Shown piece after piece: positions 1 through 8,629 of a DNA stretch of 64,000 bases. The position numbers were made by a program, and so were the translations under genes. The stretch is from Streptomyces sp. B93 (GTDB taxonomy: Bacteria > Actinomycetota > Actinomycetes > Streptomycetales > Streptomycetaceae), in NCBI RefSeq assembly GCF_018070565.1, contig NZ_JAGPXL010000028.1, positions 1 through 64,000 of the forward strand, written 5' to 3'. The notes under the pieces are model-generated. The model did no database searches, was not told the DNA's origin, and worked only from the letters and a program-made list of their open reading frames with translations. Numbering within the stretch: the stretch's first letter is position 1; every line of letters begins with the position of its first letter.

Positions 1-464
1 TGCGTCGGGTGGGGGTGGAGGGCGGTTCTCGTTGCCGCCGGGGGCGAACGGGGCTCGGCCGAACATGCCCCGGCAGCGGCCGCCGGAGCCTCGGTGAAGC
101 GGCGCGCGGGGGTGGCTGGGCGGGGGGGGGCGTTGCGCAGCCCGGCGCGAGCGGGGTGCCGCTGCGCCCACCCGTGCCGCCCCAGCGGCACGACTGCCCG
201 CAGCTACGGCAGGGGCGGAGGCCGCCTGCGGCTACGGCGGATGCGGAGGCCACCCGCAGCTAGGGCAGGGGCGGAGGCCGCCCACAGCTACGGCGCGGGC
301 GGAGGCCACCCGCAGCTAGGGCAGGGGCGGAGGCCGCCCACAGCTACGGCGCGGGCGGAGGCCGCCCGCGGCTAGGGCGGGGGCGGAGACTGTCCGCGGC
401 TACGGCGGATGTGGGGGCCGCTCGCGGCTACGGTGGGGGTGCGGGTGTCCGCAGTCGGGTGCGG
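1..464. other. gene-free left edge with tandem repeat
   Basis: I see no convincing gene here. The open frames are low-complexity Arg/Gly/Pro translations on both strands. The first ~200 bases are G-rich without clear structure. The rest is the 28-bp tandem repeat listed separately, which lies downstream of the stop codon of the minus-strand gene ending at 465. Confidence 0.6.
200..455. repeat. 28-bp tandem repeat, nine units
   Basis: The anchor GCTACGG/GCTAGGG recurs at 203, 231, 259, 287, 315, 343, 371, 399 and 427, an exact 28-base period. Most units contain GGCGGAGGCCGCC or a close variant, a small dyad able to form a 5-bp stem with a 3-base loop. The period is not a multiple of three, so it is unlikely to be coding. 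It abuts the 3' end of the PstS-like gene. There are no unique spacers, so this is not a CRISPR array. Confidence 0.9.
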
Positions 465-2000
465 TTACGGCGGGCACAGGTCCCTGTGGCGGGGGCAGGG
501 CAGGTGGCCGCTGTCGTGGATTGTCTCCTGGCTTGTGGCCTCCTTCAGGTAGTCGAGGAAGCTCGTGGTGAGCGGGGTGGGGGACGGGGACGTGTAGGCG
601 TACTCCACGTCCCGGTACGGGTAGTCCGCCGTGCCCTGGGCGATCAGGTCGATATCGGCCTCGCGGCCGTCGAGGGCGACGAGGGTGATGTCGTCGTGGT
701 CCTGGGCGAAGCGCAGCTCGCTGTAGCCGATGGCGCCGGGCCGGGAGGCCACCTTGTCGAGGACGGCTTCCGTGGAGCCGAGTTCGCAACGGGTGACCGG
801 CGTGTTCGTCGGGTCGCAGTCCCGGGAGGTGCTGGGAACCGCCTCCCAGCCGTCCAGGACCCGGTCCTGGAAGACCTGCCGGGTGCCGGAGTCGTCACCG
901 CGGCTGACCATGACGACGGGCAGGGCGGCGATGTCCGGCGGGGCGTCGGGGAGGATGTCGCCCCAGCGGGTCGCGTCGCCGCCGTAGATCTCCTGGAGTT
1001 CCGGCACGGACAGGCCGCCCGCCCGGTCGATCTCCGCGCCGACGCCGTCGTGCACGACCACGGTGAAGACGGAGAGCGCGACCGGGTCGCCCTTCAGGCC
1101 CCTGCCCTCGCCCAGCGGGCCGTCCGAGAACGCGATCACGGTCCCGGCGTCGTCCGCGGAGTCCTTCACCAGTGAGCCCAGGTCGGCGACGCCCGCCTCG
1201 CTGCCGCCCGCGTCGACGGTGATCTCGGCGCCCTGGCACTTGTCCTCGTACGTGTCCGCGATGTCCTCGATCACCGGCGCGAAGGCGGTGGACCCGGTCA
1301 GCGTCAGGGTGCCGCGCTCGCAGCCGATGGGGTTGCCGTCGCGGAGCAGGATGATGCCCGCGAGGACCAGCACGGAGACGGTGAGCAGGGCGGTCAGGAT
1401 CCGGGCCGGGAAGCTGAACACCGGGGGTTTGTCGTCGGGGGTGCCGCCGCGGTTGCGGTGCACCTTGCCGTCCCGGATGCCGCCGACCAGCCGCACCTCG
1501 CAGCCCACGTCACCGCCGGTCAGCAGCACCAGCAGCTTGAAGTAGTCGCCGCGGTTGAGGGGCACGCGCGGGATACGGAGGCGGTTGCCCTCGTAGCCGA
1601 AGCCCCGCTCCTCCGTGAAGTACGAGGTGAGGTCGCCGTCCCCGGTGGGTTCGGTGACCGAGACGCCCTCGATGACGCGGTCGGTGAAGACCGCGGTCAG
1701 GCCGTGGCGGTCGGCGACGGTGTAGTCGTCGCGGGTGATGCTCTGGGAGCCGTCGTTCTCGATGCGCAGCAGGACGAGGGTCGCGTCGTCCATGTTGAGG
1801 GAGTGGTGGAAGAACCCGGTGCGGACGTTGGGGCGGCCCGAGCTGACCTCGTTGCCTATCGGGTTGTCCGTCTGGACGCGGTAGCCGACGCGCTTGCGGC
1901 TCGGCACCCGGCGCTCGTACCAGACCAGGCCACCGGAGGCGAGGACGCCGAGGAGCGCCGTCCCCACCGCGATGACGTTCTCCGCGCTCAGCCACTCCAT
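465..2000 (-). CDS. membrane-anchored PstS-like substrate-binding protein
   Basis: This 511-residue protein has an N-terminal hydrophobic segment (about residues 8-26) and a second one around 200-220. After these comes a periplasmic-binding-protein-like domain beginning GTLTLTGSTAFAPV. That opening (GS[ST] followed by a Gly-rich DAGGSEAG stretch) is the phosphate-binding PstS-type fold, which contacts an anion through Ser/Thr residues. No transporter permease or ATPase lies nearby, so it may sense or bind a ligand at the membrane rather than feed a classical ABC importer. The start ATG is at 2000. The next gene upstream is the kinase at 2097, on the same strand. Phosphate as ligand is inferred. 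Confidence 0.75.
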   Translation of the reverse strand: MEWLSAENVIAVGTALLGVLASGGLVWYERRVPSRKRVGYRVQTDNPIGNEVSSGRPNVRTGFFHHSLNMDDATLVLLRIENDGSQSITRDDYTVADRHGLTAVFTDRVIEGVSVTEPTGDGDLTSYFTEERGFGYEGNRLRIPRVPLNRGDYFKLLVLLTGGDVGCEVRLVGGIRDGKVHRNRGGTPDDKPPVFSFPARILTALLTVSVLVLAGIILLRDGNPIGCERGTLTLTGSTAFAPVIEDIADTYEDKCQGAEITVDAGGSEAGVADLGSLVKDSADDAGTVIAFSDGPLGEGRGLKGDPVALSVFTVVVHDGVGAEIDRAGGLSVPELQEIYGGDATRWGDILPDAPPDIAALPVVMVSRGDDSGTRQVFQDRVLDGWEAVPSTSRDCDPTNTPVTRCELGSTEAVLDKVASRPGAIGYSELRFAQDHDDITLVALDGREADIDLIAQGTADYPYRDVEYAYTSPSPTPLTTSFLDYLKEATSQETIHDSGHLPCPRHRDLCPP

Positions 2001-2096
2001 GGCCCTGCACCGTATGTCTGTACGAGCCCTCGGTCAGCGGTCGGTCGCAGATGTTCAATGTCCGTTCAACTAGTGGCACGGACAGCGGTACGGACC

Positions 2097-4001
2097 TCAC
2101 TGCTTCCGGTACGTCAGCTCCTCTCCCGTAGTCGGGTTCACCCGCTGGAGGCCGCCGTCCGGCAGCAGGGTGACCTCGGTGGCGGCGCCCGGGGAGCACC
2201 CGGTGCGCGCCTCGCCGACGGTCACCGTGGACGGGCCGATCAGCAGCGGCCCGCCCCCGTCGGGGGCCGCGGTGAGGTCCGCCTCGAACACGCAGTGGTA
2301 GGTGCCGCCGCCGTCCGTGGGACCGTCCGCGACCAGGCTGAGCACCGTCTCCCCGACCTCGCCCTGCCGCAGCGTCAGCCGCCGGGAGTGCTGCCCGGCC
2401 GCGTTGTCGATGGTCGTCGTCCAGGTGCCGAGGTAGCCGCCGGGGACCGCGCCCTCGTCGGCGGCCGGGGTGGTGGAGGCCTGGTCGGTGGGGGACGCGG
2501 AGGTCGGGTCCGGCGTCGGGGTGGGGTCCGGCGCCGTGGTGACGGACGGGGTGGGGTCGGTCGCGGTGTCGTTCGCGTCCCCCTTGCTCATCAGCGCGTA
2601 CACCGTTCCCCCGGCCGCCAGCGCCACCACCAGCGCGATCACGACGAGCAGTGCGGTGGTACGGCCGCTGCGGCGCGGCGGCTCCTCCGGCGGGCCGTAG
2701 GGCGGGGTGGCCGTCGGGCCGAGCGGCGGTGGACCGTACGGCGGGGTGGCGCCGTAGGACGGGCTCGCGGCGTACGGGTGCGGGTGCTGCTGTTGCGGGG
2801 CCGGGTAGCCGTAGGCCGGGTGCGGGCGGCCGTACGCCGCGGGCGGGGGCGGAGGCGGGGGTGCGGCCGTGCCACCGGGGCCGACGACGACCGTGGGCAG
2901 CCGGTCCGTCGGCGTACCGTCTCCCGGCCCGCCCCGCGACTCGTCCGCCGTGGGAGCGTGCTCGGGGGAGCCCGCGGGAGCGCCATGCCCCACGGGAGCA
3001 CCATGGCCCCCCGGAGCCCTATGCCCCGCACCCGGCCCTCCCGCCACCTCCGGTGCCTCCGTCTCCAGCAACCGCACCGCGTGCCGCCCCAGTTGGGCGA
3101 CGAGTGCGCCCGGCAGCCAGGGCTCGCGGGAGCGGCCGTCGGCGAGGGTGTCATGGGCGCCGGTGCGCTCCAGGACCTGGTCGAGGGTGGGGCGGGCGGC
3201 GGGGTCCTTGCGCAGGCAGTCGTGGACCAAGTCGGCGAGGCCCTCCGGGACCGTGCCCAGGTCGGGGTCGCCCGAGGCGATGCGGAACATCAGGGCGTGC
3301 ACCCCGCTGTCGGCGCCGCCGAAGGGGAGCAGTCCGGTGGCGGCGTAGGCGAGGACGGAGCCGAGGCAGAAGACGTCGCAGGCGGGCGTGATCCGGTCGC
3401 CGCGCACCTGCTCGGGTGCCATGAAGCCGGGCGAGCCGACCAGCGCGCCGATGGGGGCACCTCCCACGCCTTTCGGGCTGTGGGGGAGGGTGAGGCCGCC
3501 GTCGGTGACGGTCTGGAGGGCCCGCGCGATGCCGAAGTCGATGACGCGGGGCCCGTCGATGGTGATCAGCACGTTGGACGGCTTGAGGTCCCGGTGGACG
3601 ATCCCGGCGGCGTGGATGTCCTGAAGCGCCTGGGCGAGCCCGGCCGCCAGGATGCGCACCGACCGCTCCGGCAGCGGCCCGTGGTCCCGGCTGACGACCT
3701 GCTGGAGGCTGGGCCCGGCGACATAGCCGGTGGCGACCCAGGGCACGGCGGCCTCGGTGTCGGCGTCGAGCACCGGCGCCGTCCAGTCGCCGCCGACCTG
3801 CCGCGCGGCCCGCACCTCCTGCCGGAAGCGCTCCCTGAACTCCTCCTGCGCCGCCAGTTCCGGCCGGACCAGCTTCACGGCGACCGTGCGTCCCCGGTCG
3901 GAGCGGGCGAGGTACACCTGTCCCATGCCGCCCGCGCCGAGCCGCGCCAGCAGCCGGTACTGACCAATGCGCTCCGGATCCCCGGGCCCCAGCTTCTCCA
4001 C
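2097..4001 (-). CDS. serine/threonine protein kinase with extracytoplasmic domain
   Basis: This is a Hanks-type kinase of 634 residues. The GTG start at 4001 has a GGGGAGGG ribosome site, and the open frame upstream of it is the shadow of marR. The Gly-rich loop LGAGGMGQVY, VAVKLV lysine, HRDLKPSN catalytic loop and DFGIAR are all present, so it should be active. After the ~270-residue kinase domain comes a Pro/Gly/Tyr-rich linker. A single membrane helix (TALLVVIALVVALAAGG) and a ~130-residue external domain follow, with a Thr/Pro-rich stalk. There are no PASTA repeats, so a peptidoglycan-binding role is not indicated. Neighbours on the same strand are the marR/DJ-1 pair upstream and the PstS-like gene downstream. 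Confidence 0.9.
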   Translation of the reverse strand: MEKLGPGDPERIGQYRLLARLGAGGMGQVYLARSDRGRTVAVKLVRPELAAQEEFRERFRQEVRAARQVGGDWTAPVLDADTEAAVPWVATGYVAGPSLQQVVSRDHGPLPERSVRILAAGLAQALQDIHAAGIVHRDLKPSNVLITIDGPRVIDFGIARALQTVTDGGLTLPHSPKGVGGAPIGALVGSPGFMAPEQVRGDRITPACDVFCLGSVLAYAATGLLPFGGADSGVHALMFRIASGDPDLGTVPEGLADLVHDCLRKDPAARPTLDQVLERTGAHDTLADGRSREPWLPGALVAQLGRHAVRLLETEAPEVAGGPGAGHRAPGGHGAPVGHGAPAGSPEHAPTADESRGGPGDGTPTDRLPTVVVGPGGTAAPPPPPPPAAYGRPHPAYGYPAPQQQHPHPYAASPSYGATPPYGPPPLGPTATPPYGPPEEPPRRSGRTTALLVVIALVVALAAGGTVYALMSKGDANDTATDPTPSVTTAPDPTPTPDPTSASPTDQASTTPAADEGAVPGGYLGTWTTTIDNAAGQHSRRLTLRQGEVGETVLSLVADGPTDGGGTYHCVFEADLTAAPDGGGPLLIGPSTVTVGEARTGCSPGAATEVTLLPDGGLQRVNPTTGEELTYRKQ

Positions 4002-4078
4002 GCCCGCACCGCCCTCCCCTGCGTGCACCCCGCGCCTGACAATAGTGCCGCCGTACGGGGAGTCGGGGGCCAGCCCGT

Positions 4079-4537
4079 CTACGGTTCCGTAACGGGCGGG
4101 CCGAGGTCGTCCAGCGCCTCCGACAGCCGTTCCAGCACCCGTACCGTCTCCGCGAACCCCTCCGCCCCCAGCGCCCCGGCGAGCCGGTCGGCGAACTCCG
4201 CGTGCCCGGGGTCGATCCGGCGTACCGCGGCCCGTCCCCGTTCCGTCGGCGCGAGGAGTTTGGCACGCCGGTGCGCCGGGTTGGGCCGGTACTCGGCCAG
4301 CTCCCGCTCCACCAGCAGATCGGCGACGCGCTGCACGCTCTGCCGGGTGATGCCCATGGCCCGCGCGATCCCGGACACCGGCAGCGGCTCGCGCAGCACC
4401 GCGCCCAGCACCTGCCACCAGGCCGCGGTGAGCCCGGCGGGCCGCGCCAGCTCCTCCGCGACGGCGAGGAACTGGCCGTTCAGCCGGAACACGCCGAGCG
4501 CGCTGCGGCTGAACAGGTCCTGAGGCTCCCGGCTCAC
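4079..4537 (-). CDS. MarR-family transcriptional regulator
   Basis: This 152-residue winged-helix protein carries the typical MarR core GITRQSVQRVADLLVERELAEYRPNPAHRRAKLLAPTERG across two pieces, namely recognition helix and beta-wing. It overlaps the preceding DJ-1-family gene by 4 bp (start ATG inside the upstream stop), so the two are co-translated. The palindrome at 5169-5203 ahead of the pair is the likely operator, giving autorepression relieved by an unknown ligand. Confidence 0.9.
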   Translation of the reverse strand: MSREPQDLFSRSALGVFRLNGQFLAVAEELARPAGLTAAWWQVLGAVLREPLPVSGIARAMGITRQSVQRVADLLVERELAEYRPNPAHRRAKLLAPTERGRAAVRRIDPGHAEFADRLAGALGAEGFAETVRVLERLSEALDDLGPPVTEP

Positions 4538-5139
4538 AGGGCGCCCGCCTTCGCCAGCACCTCATACGCGGCCGGGTCGGAGTCGTGGAACAGCCCGTAC
4601 CAGGCGTCCAGCACTTCTCCCTCGTACACCCCGAGCAGCCGCAGGACCTCCCGGGCGAACGCGACCGGCTCGGTCGGTCCGGCGGTGATCAGCCCGCCGT
4701 CGGTGACGGCGTCGGTGTCGACGTACCGTGCGCCGCCGCCGTAGCCGGTGGCCGCGAGGTAGAAGGAGACGGCGCTGGTGTGGGCGCGGTCGTCGAGGAG
4801 GCCCTCGCGGGCGAGGCCGGCGGTGGCGCCGCAGATCGCGGCGACCGGCACGCCCGCGTCGAGGAACTCGCGCGCCTTGCGGGCGAAGGGCGCGAGGTCG
4901 TCGCCGGTGTCCCAGAGGTCGGCGCCCGGCAGGATCAGCAGCGCGCTGTCCTCGGGCCGCAAGGCGTCCAGCGCGAGGTCGGGCTGGACACGCAGTCCGC
5001 CGATGCTGCGCACGGGCGCGGTGCCGGGGCCGACGGTGCGGATGTCGTGGCCGGCGCGGGCGAGGTGGGCGGTGGTGTGCCCGGTCTCCCAGTCGGCGAG
5101 GGTGTCGTAGACGGCGAGGTGGACGGTGGTGCGTCGCAT
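4534..5139 (-). CDS. DJ-1/PfpI-family protein
   Basis: This 201-residue protein has the class I glutamine-amidotransferase-like fold. The conserved nucleophile elbow Cys lies in AICGATAGLA (about residue 102), preceded by the LILPGADLWD segment. Family members act as glyoxalases, deglycases, chaperones or proteases, and I cannot choose among these. Its start at 5139 is the first gene after a long palindrome, and it overlaps marR by 4 bp. The pair looks like a small stress-inducible operon controlled by its own MarR protein. Confidence 0.85.
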   Translation of the reverse strand: MRRTTVHLAVYDTLADWETGHTTAHLARAGHDIRTVGPGTAPVRSIGGLRVQPDLALDALRPEDSALLILPGADLWDTGDDLAPFARKAREFLDAGVPVAAICGATAGLAREGLLDDRAHTSAVSFYLAATGYGGGARYVDTDAVTDGGLITAGPTEPVAFAREVLRLLGVYEGEVLDAWYGLFHDSDPAAYEVLAKAGAL

Positions 5140-5168
5140 GGCTGGCTCCGGGGTCCCTCGATGGCTTA

Positions 5169-5203
5169 TGACAGCAGCCTGTCATTATGACAGACTGCTG
5201 TCA
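5169..5203. promoter_or_regulatory. 35-bp palindromic operator upstream of DJ-1/marR
   Basis: This is a nested inverted repeat centred on 5186. The outer arms are TGACAGCAG (5169-5177) and CTGCTGTCA (5195-5203), and the inner arms are CTGTCAT (5179-5185) and ATGACAG (5187-5193). Only the 5178/5194 pair mismatches. It starts 30 bp upstream of the DJ-1 start codon, and MarR proteins bind such palindromes as dimers. The repeated CTGTCA may allow two dimers. Confidence 0.8.
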
Positions 5204-5306
5204 ATAGCCCTCGAAGGCCCCGATCGACAACCTGTCGCGGAAAGCCCGCACCCGCAGACAGGACGCCGATACCGCTTCCGCATCGCGGACATCTACCCTC
5301 GCCCGC

Positions 5307-6662
5307 ATGACCCCTCAGCCAAATCCCGAGGCCGGCGCCGCAGTGAAGGCCGCGGACCGCGCGCATGTGTTCCACTCCTGGTCCGCGCAGGAACTCATCG
5401 ACCCGCTCGCCGTCGCCGGTGCGGAGGGCTCCTACTTCTGGGACTACGACGGCACCCGCTACCTCGACTTCACCAGCGGTCTCGTCTACACCAACATCGG
5501 CTACCAGCACCCGAAGGTCGTCGCCGCCATCCAGGAGCAGGCCGCGCGGCTGACCACCTTCGCGCCCGCCTTCGCGATCGAGGCCCGCTCGGAGGCGGCC
5601 CGGCTGATCGCCGAGCGCACCCCCGGCGACCTCGACAAGATCTTCTTCACCAACGGCGGCGCCGACGCGGTGGAGCACGCCGTGCGCATGGCCCGGCTGC
5701 ACACCGGCCGCCCCAAGGTGCTGTCGGCCTACCGCTCGTACCACGGCGGCACCCAGCAGGCCATCAACCTCACCGGCGACCCGCGCCGCTGGGCCAGCGA
5801 CAGCGGCGCCGCGGGCGTCGTGCACTTCTGGGCGCCCTTCCTCTACCGCTCCCGCTTCTACGCCGAGACCGAGGAGCAGGAGTGCGCGCGGGCGCTGGAG
5901 CACCTGGAGACGACCATCGCCTTCGAGGGGCCCTCGACCGTCGCCGCGATCGTCCTGGAGACCGTCCCGGGCACGGCGGGGATCATGGTGCCGCCGCCGG
6001 GCTACCTCGCCGGGGTGCGGGAGATCTGCGACAAGTACGGGATCGTCTTCGTCCTCGACGAGGTGATGGCCGGGTTCGGGCGGACCGGTGAGTGGTTCGC
6101 GGCCGACCTGTACGACGTGACACCCGACCTGATGACCTTCGCCAAGGGCGTCAACTCCGGCTACGTACCGCTCGGCGGCGTCGCCATCTCCGGCGCCATC
6201 GCGGAGACCTTCGCCAGGCGGCCGTACCCGGGCGGACTGACGTACTCCGGGCACCCGCTGGCCTGCGCCGCCGCCGTCGCCACGATCAACGTGATGACGG
6301 AGGAAGGCGTCGTCGAGAACGCCGCCCGGCTCGGCGCCGACGTCCTCGGACCGGCGCTGCGGGAACTCGCCGCACGGCACCCGAGCGTCGGCGAGGTGCG
6401 CGGCGTCGGCATGTTCTGGGCGCTGGAGCTGGTCCGGAACCGGGAGACCCGGGAGCCGCTGGTGCCGTACAACGCGACCGGGGAGGCCAACGCCCCGATG
6501 GCCGCGTTCACCGCGGCCGCGAAGGCGGGCGGGATCTGGCCGTTCGTGAACATGAACCGCACCCATGTCGTGCCGCCGTGCAACATCACCGAGGCCGAGC
6601 TGAAGGAGGGTCTGGCCGCGCTCGACTCCGCGCTGTCGGCCGCCGACGAGTACACGGAGTGA
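5307..6662 (+). CDS. class III PLP-dependent aminotransferase
   Basis: This 451-residue protein belongs to the omega-amino-acid/taurine/beta-alanine:pyruvate transaminase group. Visible motifs are the PLP-ring Asp in VLDEVMAGFGRTG (Asp251) and the Schiff-base Lys280 in TFAKGVNSGYVPLGG. The cofactor phosphate loop TNGGADAVEHA lies near residue 115. The substrate cannot be read from sequence. The gene is divergent from the DJ-1/marR unit and is followed by a GntR-type regulator on the same strand. That regulator is a plausible controller sensing the amine or amino acid substrate. Confidence 0.9.
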   Translation: MTPQPNPEAGAAVKAADRAHVFHSWSAQELIDPLAVAGAEGSYFWDYDGTRYLDFTSGLVYTNIGYQHPKVVAAIQEQAARLTTFAPAFAIEARSEAARLIAERTPGDLDKIFFTNGGADAVEHAVRMARLHTGRPKVLSAYRSYHGGTQQAINLTGDPRRWASDSGAAGVVHFWAPFLYRSRFYAETEEQECARALEHLETTIAFEGPSTVAAIVLETVPGTAGIMVPPPGYLAGVREICDKYGIVFVLDEVMAGFGRTGEWFAADLYDVTPDLMTFAKGVNSGYVPLGGVAISGAIAETFARRPYPGGLTYSGHPLACAAAVATINVMTEEGVVENAARLGADVLGPALRELAARHPSVGEVRGVGMFWALELVRNRETREPLVPYNATGEANAPMAAFTAAAKAGGIWPFVNMNRTHVVPPCNITEAELKEGLAALDSALSAADEYTE

Positions 6663-6798
6663 GCCGGCAAACACAAGGAGCAATACGCCGGTAACGGGCA
6701 AACCCGTCGTCCTGCGGAACGCGTAATGTGGCGTGCTCGAAGACCTGAACGACCGCACGAGTACGCCACCGCGCGCGACGAGGGGAGACACCCCGCCC

Positions 6799-7506
6799 AT
6801 GCCCGGCCCCACCGGCAACGGCGCCGTGACCCGCAGCACCCTGCGCCAGCAGATCGCGGACGCGCTCCGGGACGAGGTGCTGGCCGGGCGGCTCCAGCCG
6901 GAGCGGGAGTTCACCGTGAAGGAGATCGCCGAACAGTACGGCGTCTCCGCCACCCCGGTCCGTGAGGCGCTGGTCGACCTGTCCGCGCAGGGGCTGCTGG
7001 AGGCCGACCAGCACCGCGGCTTCCACGTCCGCGAGTACTCCGTCACCGACTTCCGCGGCCTCATCCAGGCCCGCGGCCTGGTCATCGACGGCATGTTCCA
7101 CGCCCTCGGCCGCGGCCAGGCCGACGTCCCCGACCCCGGTGACCCCCGTACGGCCGCGGCGCTCGCGGGCGTACGGCGGCGCGGCGAGGAAGCACAACGC
7201 GCCGCGTGCGCCGGTGACGTCACCGTGCTGATCGGCTACGACCTGCGCTTCTGGCGCGAGTTGAGCGCCCTGTTCGGCAACCCCTACCTCGTGGACTTCC
7301 TGCACCGGACGCGCGTGCAGTCCTGGGTGTGCGTCGTCCAGCACCTGCGGCGGCTCACCGATCTGCGCGGCCGTCTGTGGGGCCGTCACACCGAACTCGT
7401 CGACGCGCTGGTGGCCCGTGACGGGGAGCACGCCCGTGCCCTGATCGCCGAGTGCAACGCGCAGGCGCTGGACCTGGTCGAGCAGGGAGCGCCGGGGAGG
7501 CCCTGA
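6799..7506 (+). CDS. GntR-family (FadR/FCD-like) transcriptional regulator
   Basis: This 235-residue regulator has an N-terminal winged helix whose recognition region reads EIAEQYGVSATPVREALVDLSAQGLLE. An all-helical C-terminal ligand-binding domain of the FCD type follows. I chose ATG 6799 because AGGGGAG lies 12 bases upstream, although the frame is open from 6733. It follows the aminotransferase by about 135 bp, in which a small hairpin (6694-6707) occurs. A role in controlling the amine/amino-acid aminotransferase is inferred from position only. Confidence 0.85.
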   Translation: MPGPTGNGAVTRSTLRQQIADALRDEVLAGRLQPEREFTVKEIAEQYGVSATPVREALVDLSAQGLLEADQHRGFHVREYSVTDFRGLIQARGLVIDGMFHALGRGQADVPDPGDPRTAAALAGVRRRGEEAQRAACAGDVTVLIGYDLRFWRELSALFGNPYLVDFLHRTRVQSWVCVVQHLRRLTDLRGRLWGRHTELVDALVARDGEHARALIAECNAQALDLVEQGAPGRP

Positions 7507-7648
7507 GGCGCGGTTTCCGGTCGTGGGGCGCGCCGGGCGGGTATGGGACCTGCACGAGGGGACCCGACCCCGTGCCGTACCGATTACCCTTCCCTGACCA
7601 CCGCGCTACGCGCTCGCGCGCACCCGCCCGTCTGCGAGGAGTCCCCTT

Positions 7649-8299
7649 TTGGCCTGTGACCTGTGGCTGGTACCGCTAGTCGACGTCTTGTGCCACACGC
7701 CCGACAACCCGTTCGCCGAGGAACTCGCGCAGTACAACAAGGTGCTGGCCGAAGCCGCGCTGCCGCCGGTGCCGGTGTACCAGTACATGCCGGGGCTGTC
7801 CGGCGACGTCGCCCCGGTGGCCGGGTTCGACTACGACGCGCTGCACTTCCTGCGCCGCGCGTACCTGTTGCAGGTGTGCGGACTGCCGGTGAACCCGGTC
7901 GACGAACTCGGCGGCGACTACGAGCAGTTGCTGGAGATGTTCGAGACGACGGCCCAGCAGTCGCACCTGGTCTGGCACTACGACCACGCGGGCGCCTACG
8001 TCCCCGTCGACTTCCCGCACCCCCTGGCCAACGACGAACTCCTCGCGGGCGGCGGCCCGCTCGGCTCCTCCCAGACCCTGCTGCGGGAGCTGGAGTTCGT
8101 GGCCCCGTCGATCGGCATCGACCCGGCCAACCCCCCGGCGGCACCGGAACCCCCGCGGGCGCCCACCGCGTTGGAGGAACCCGCGGTGCCCGCCCCGTAC
8201 GATCCCAGCCCCTTCGCCCGGGAACGGCACGTGTGGCTGGGACTGCACGCCGCGGCGACCCGCAGCCTGGCGCAGGGCTCGATGATCGTGTTCAGCTGA
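7649..8299 (+). CDS. conserved hypothetical protein
   Basis: This 216-residue protein starts at TTG 7649 with an AGGAG site 10 bases upstream. I do not recognise a family. It is Tyr/Asp/Pro-rich and soluble, with no signal peptide or membrane segment. The first ~140 residues look globular and the last third has a Pro/Ala-rich linker. It lies between the GntR regulator and convergent purA. Its composition and codon use match the housekeeping neighbours, so it is probably a conserved actinobacterial gene. Confidence 0.7.
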   Translation: MACDLWLVPLVDVLCHTPDNPFAEELAQYNKVLAEAALPPVPVYQYMPGLSGDVAPVAGFDYDALHFLRRAYLLQVCGLPVNPVDELGGDYEQLLEMFETTAQQSHLVWHYDHAGAYVPVDFPHPLANDELLAGGGPLGSSQTLLRELEFVAPSIGIDPANPPAAPEPPRAPTALEEPAVPAPYDPSPFARERHVWLGLHAAATRSLAQGSMIVFS

Positions 8300-8317
8300 G
8301 ACGTACGCCCTGGGCCC

Positions 8318-8551
8318 TCACCGCACGAGGACGATTCCCGGCGGCCACAGCACCCCGCTCGCCAGCAGCAGTGAAGGGCCCAGATGCACCGGACACACGC
8401 CCAGCGGCGGCCTGCGGTGCCGGGCGACCTCGAAGCGGACGGGGTCCGCGCAGTCACCGGGGTCGCCCTCGTCGCCGTACGGCCCCTGGCAGAGCGGGTG
8501 CCGGTCCTGTCCGGCATGCCGGGCGCGGCGGTCATGGCGGTCGTCGCTCAT
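8318..8551 (-). CDS. small hypothetical protein
   Basis: This candidate protein of 77 residues lies in the gap between the convergent 8299 stop and the purA stop at 8630. It is His/Arg/Asp-rich with two Cys near the N-terminal third (CQGP, DCAD) and one CPVH, which might bind metal. The start ATG 8551 has only a weak ribosome site, and a GTG at 8569 is an alternative. It would be transcribed after purA. It could be spurious. Confidence 0.45.
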   Translation of the reverse strand: MSDDRHDRRARHAGQDRHPLCQGPYGDEGDPGDCADPVRFEVARHRRPPLGVCPVHLGPSLLLASGVLWPPGIVLVR

Positions 8552-8629
8552 GGTCCGATTCGACCGCACCCGGCCCGCCGCCGCCCGTCGGGATCACCCG
8601 AACGGCGGCGGACCCCCGGCCTGACCGGC

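Noticed and set aside
200..455. possible CRISPR array (28-bp repeats)
   Set aside because: Units are contiguous without unique spacers and no cas genes are near.
1458..4523. 1021-codon plus-strand open frame
   Set aside because: Antiparallel shadow of the PstS-like gene, the kinase and marR, which have clear family motifs. Its product is low-complexity Arg/Gly/Val.
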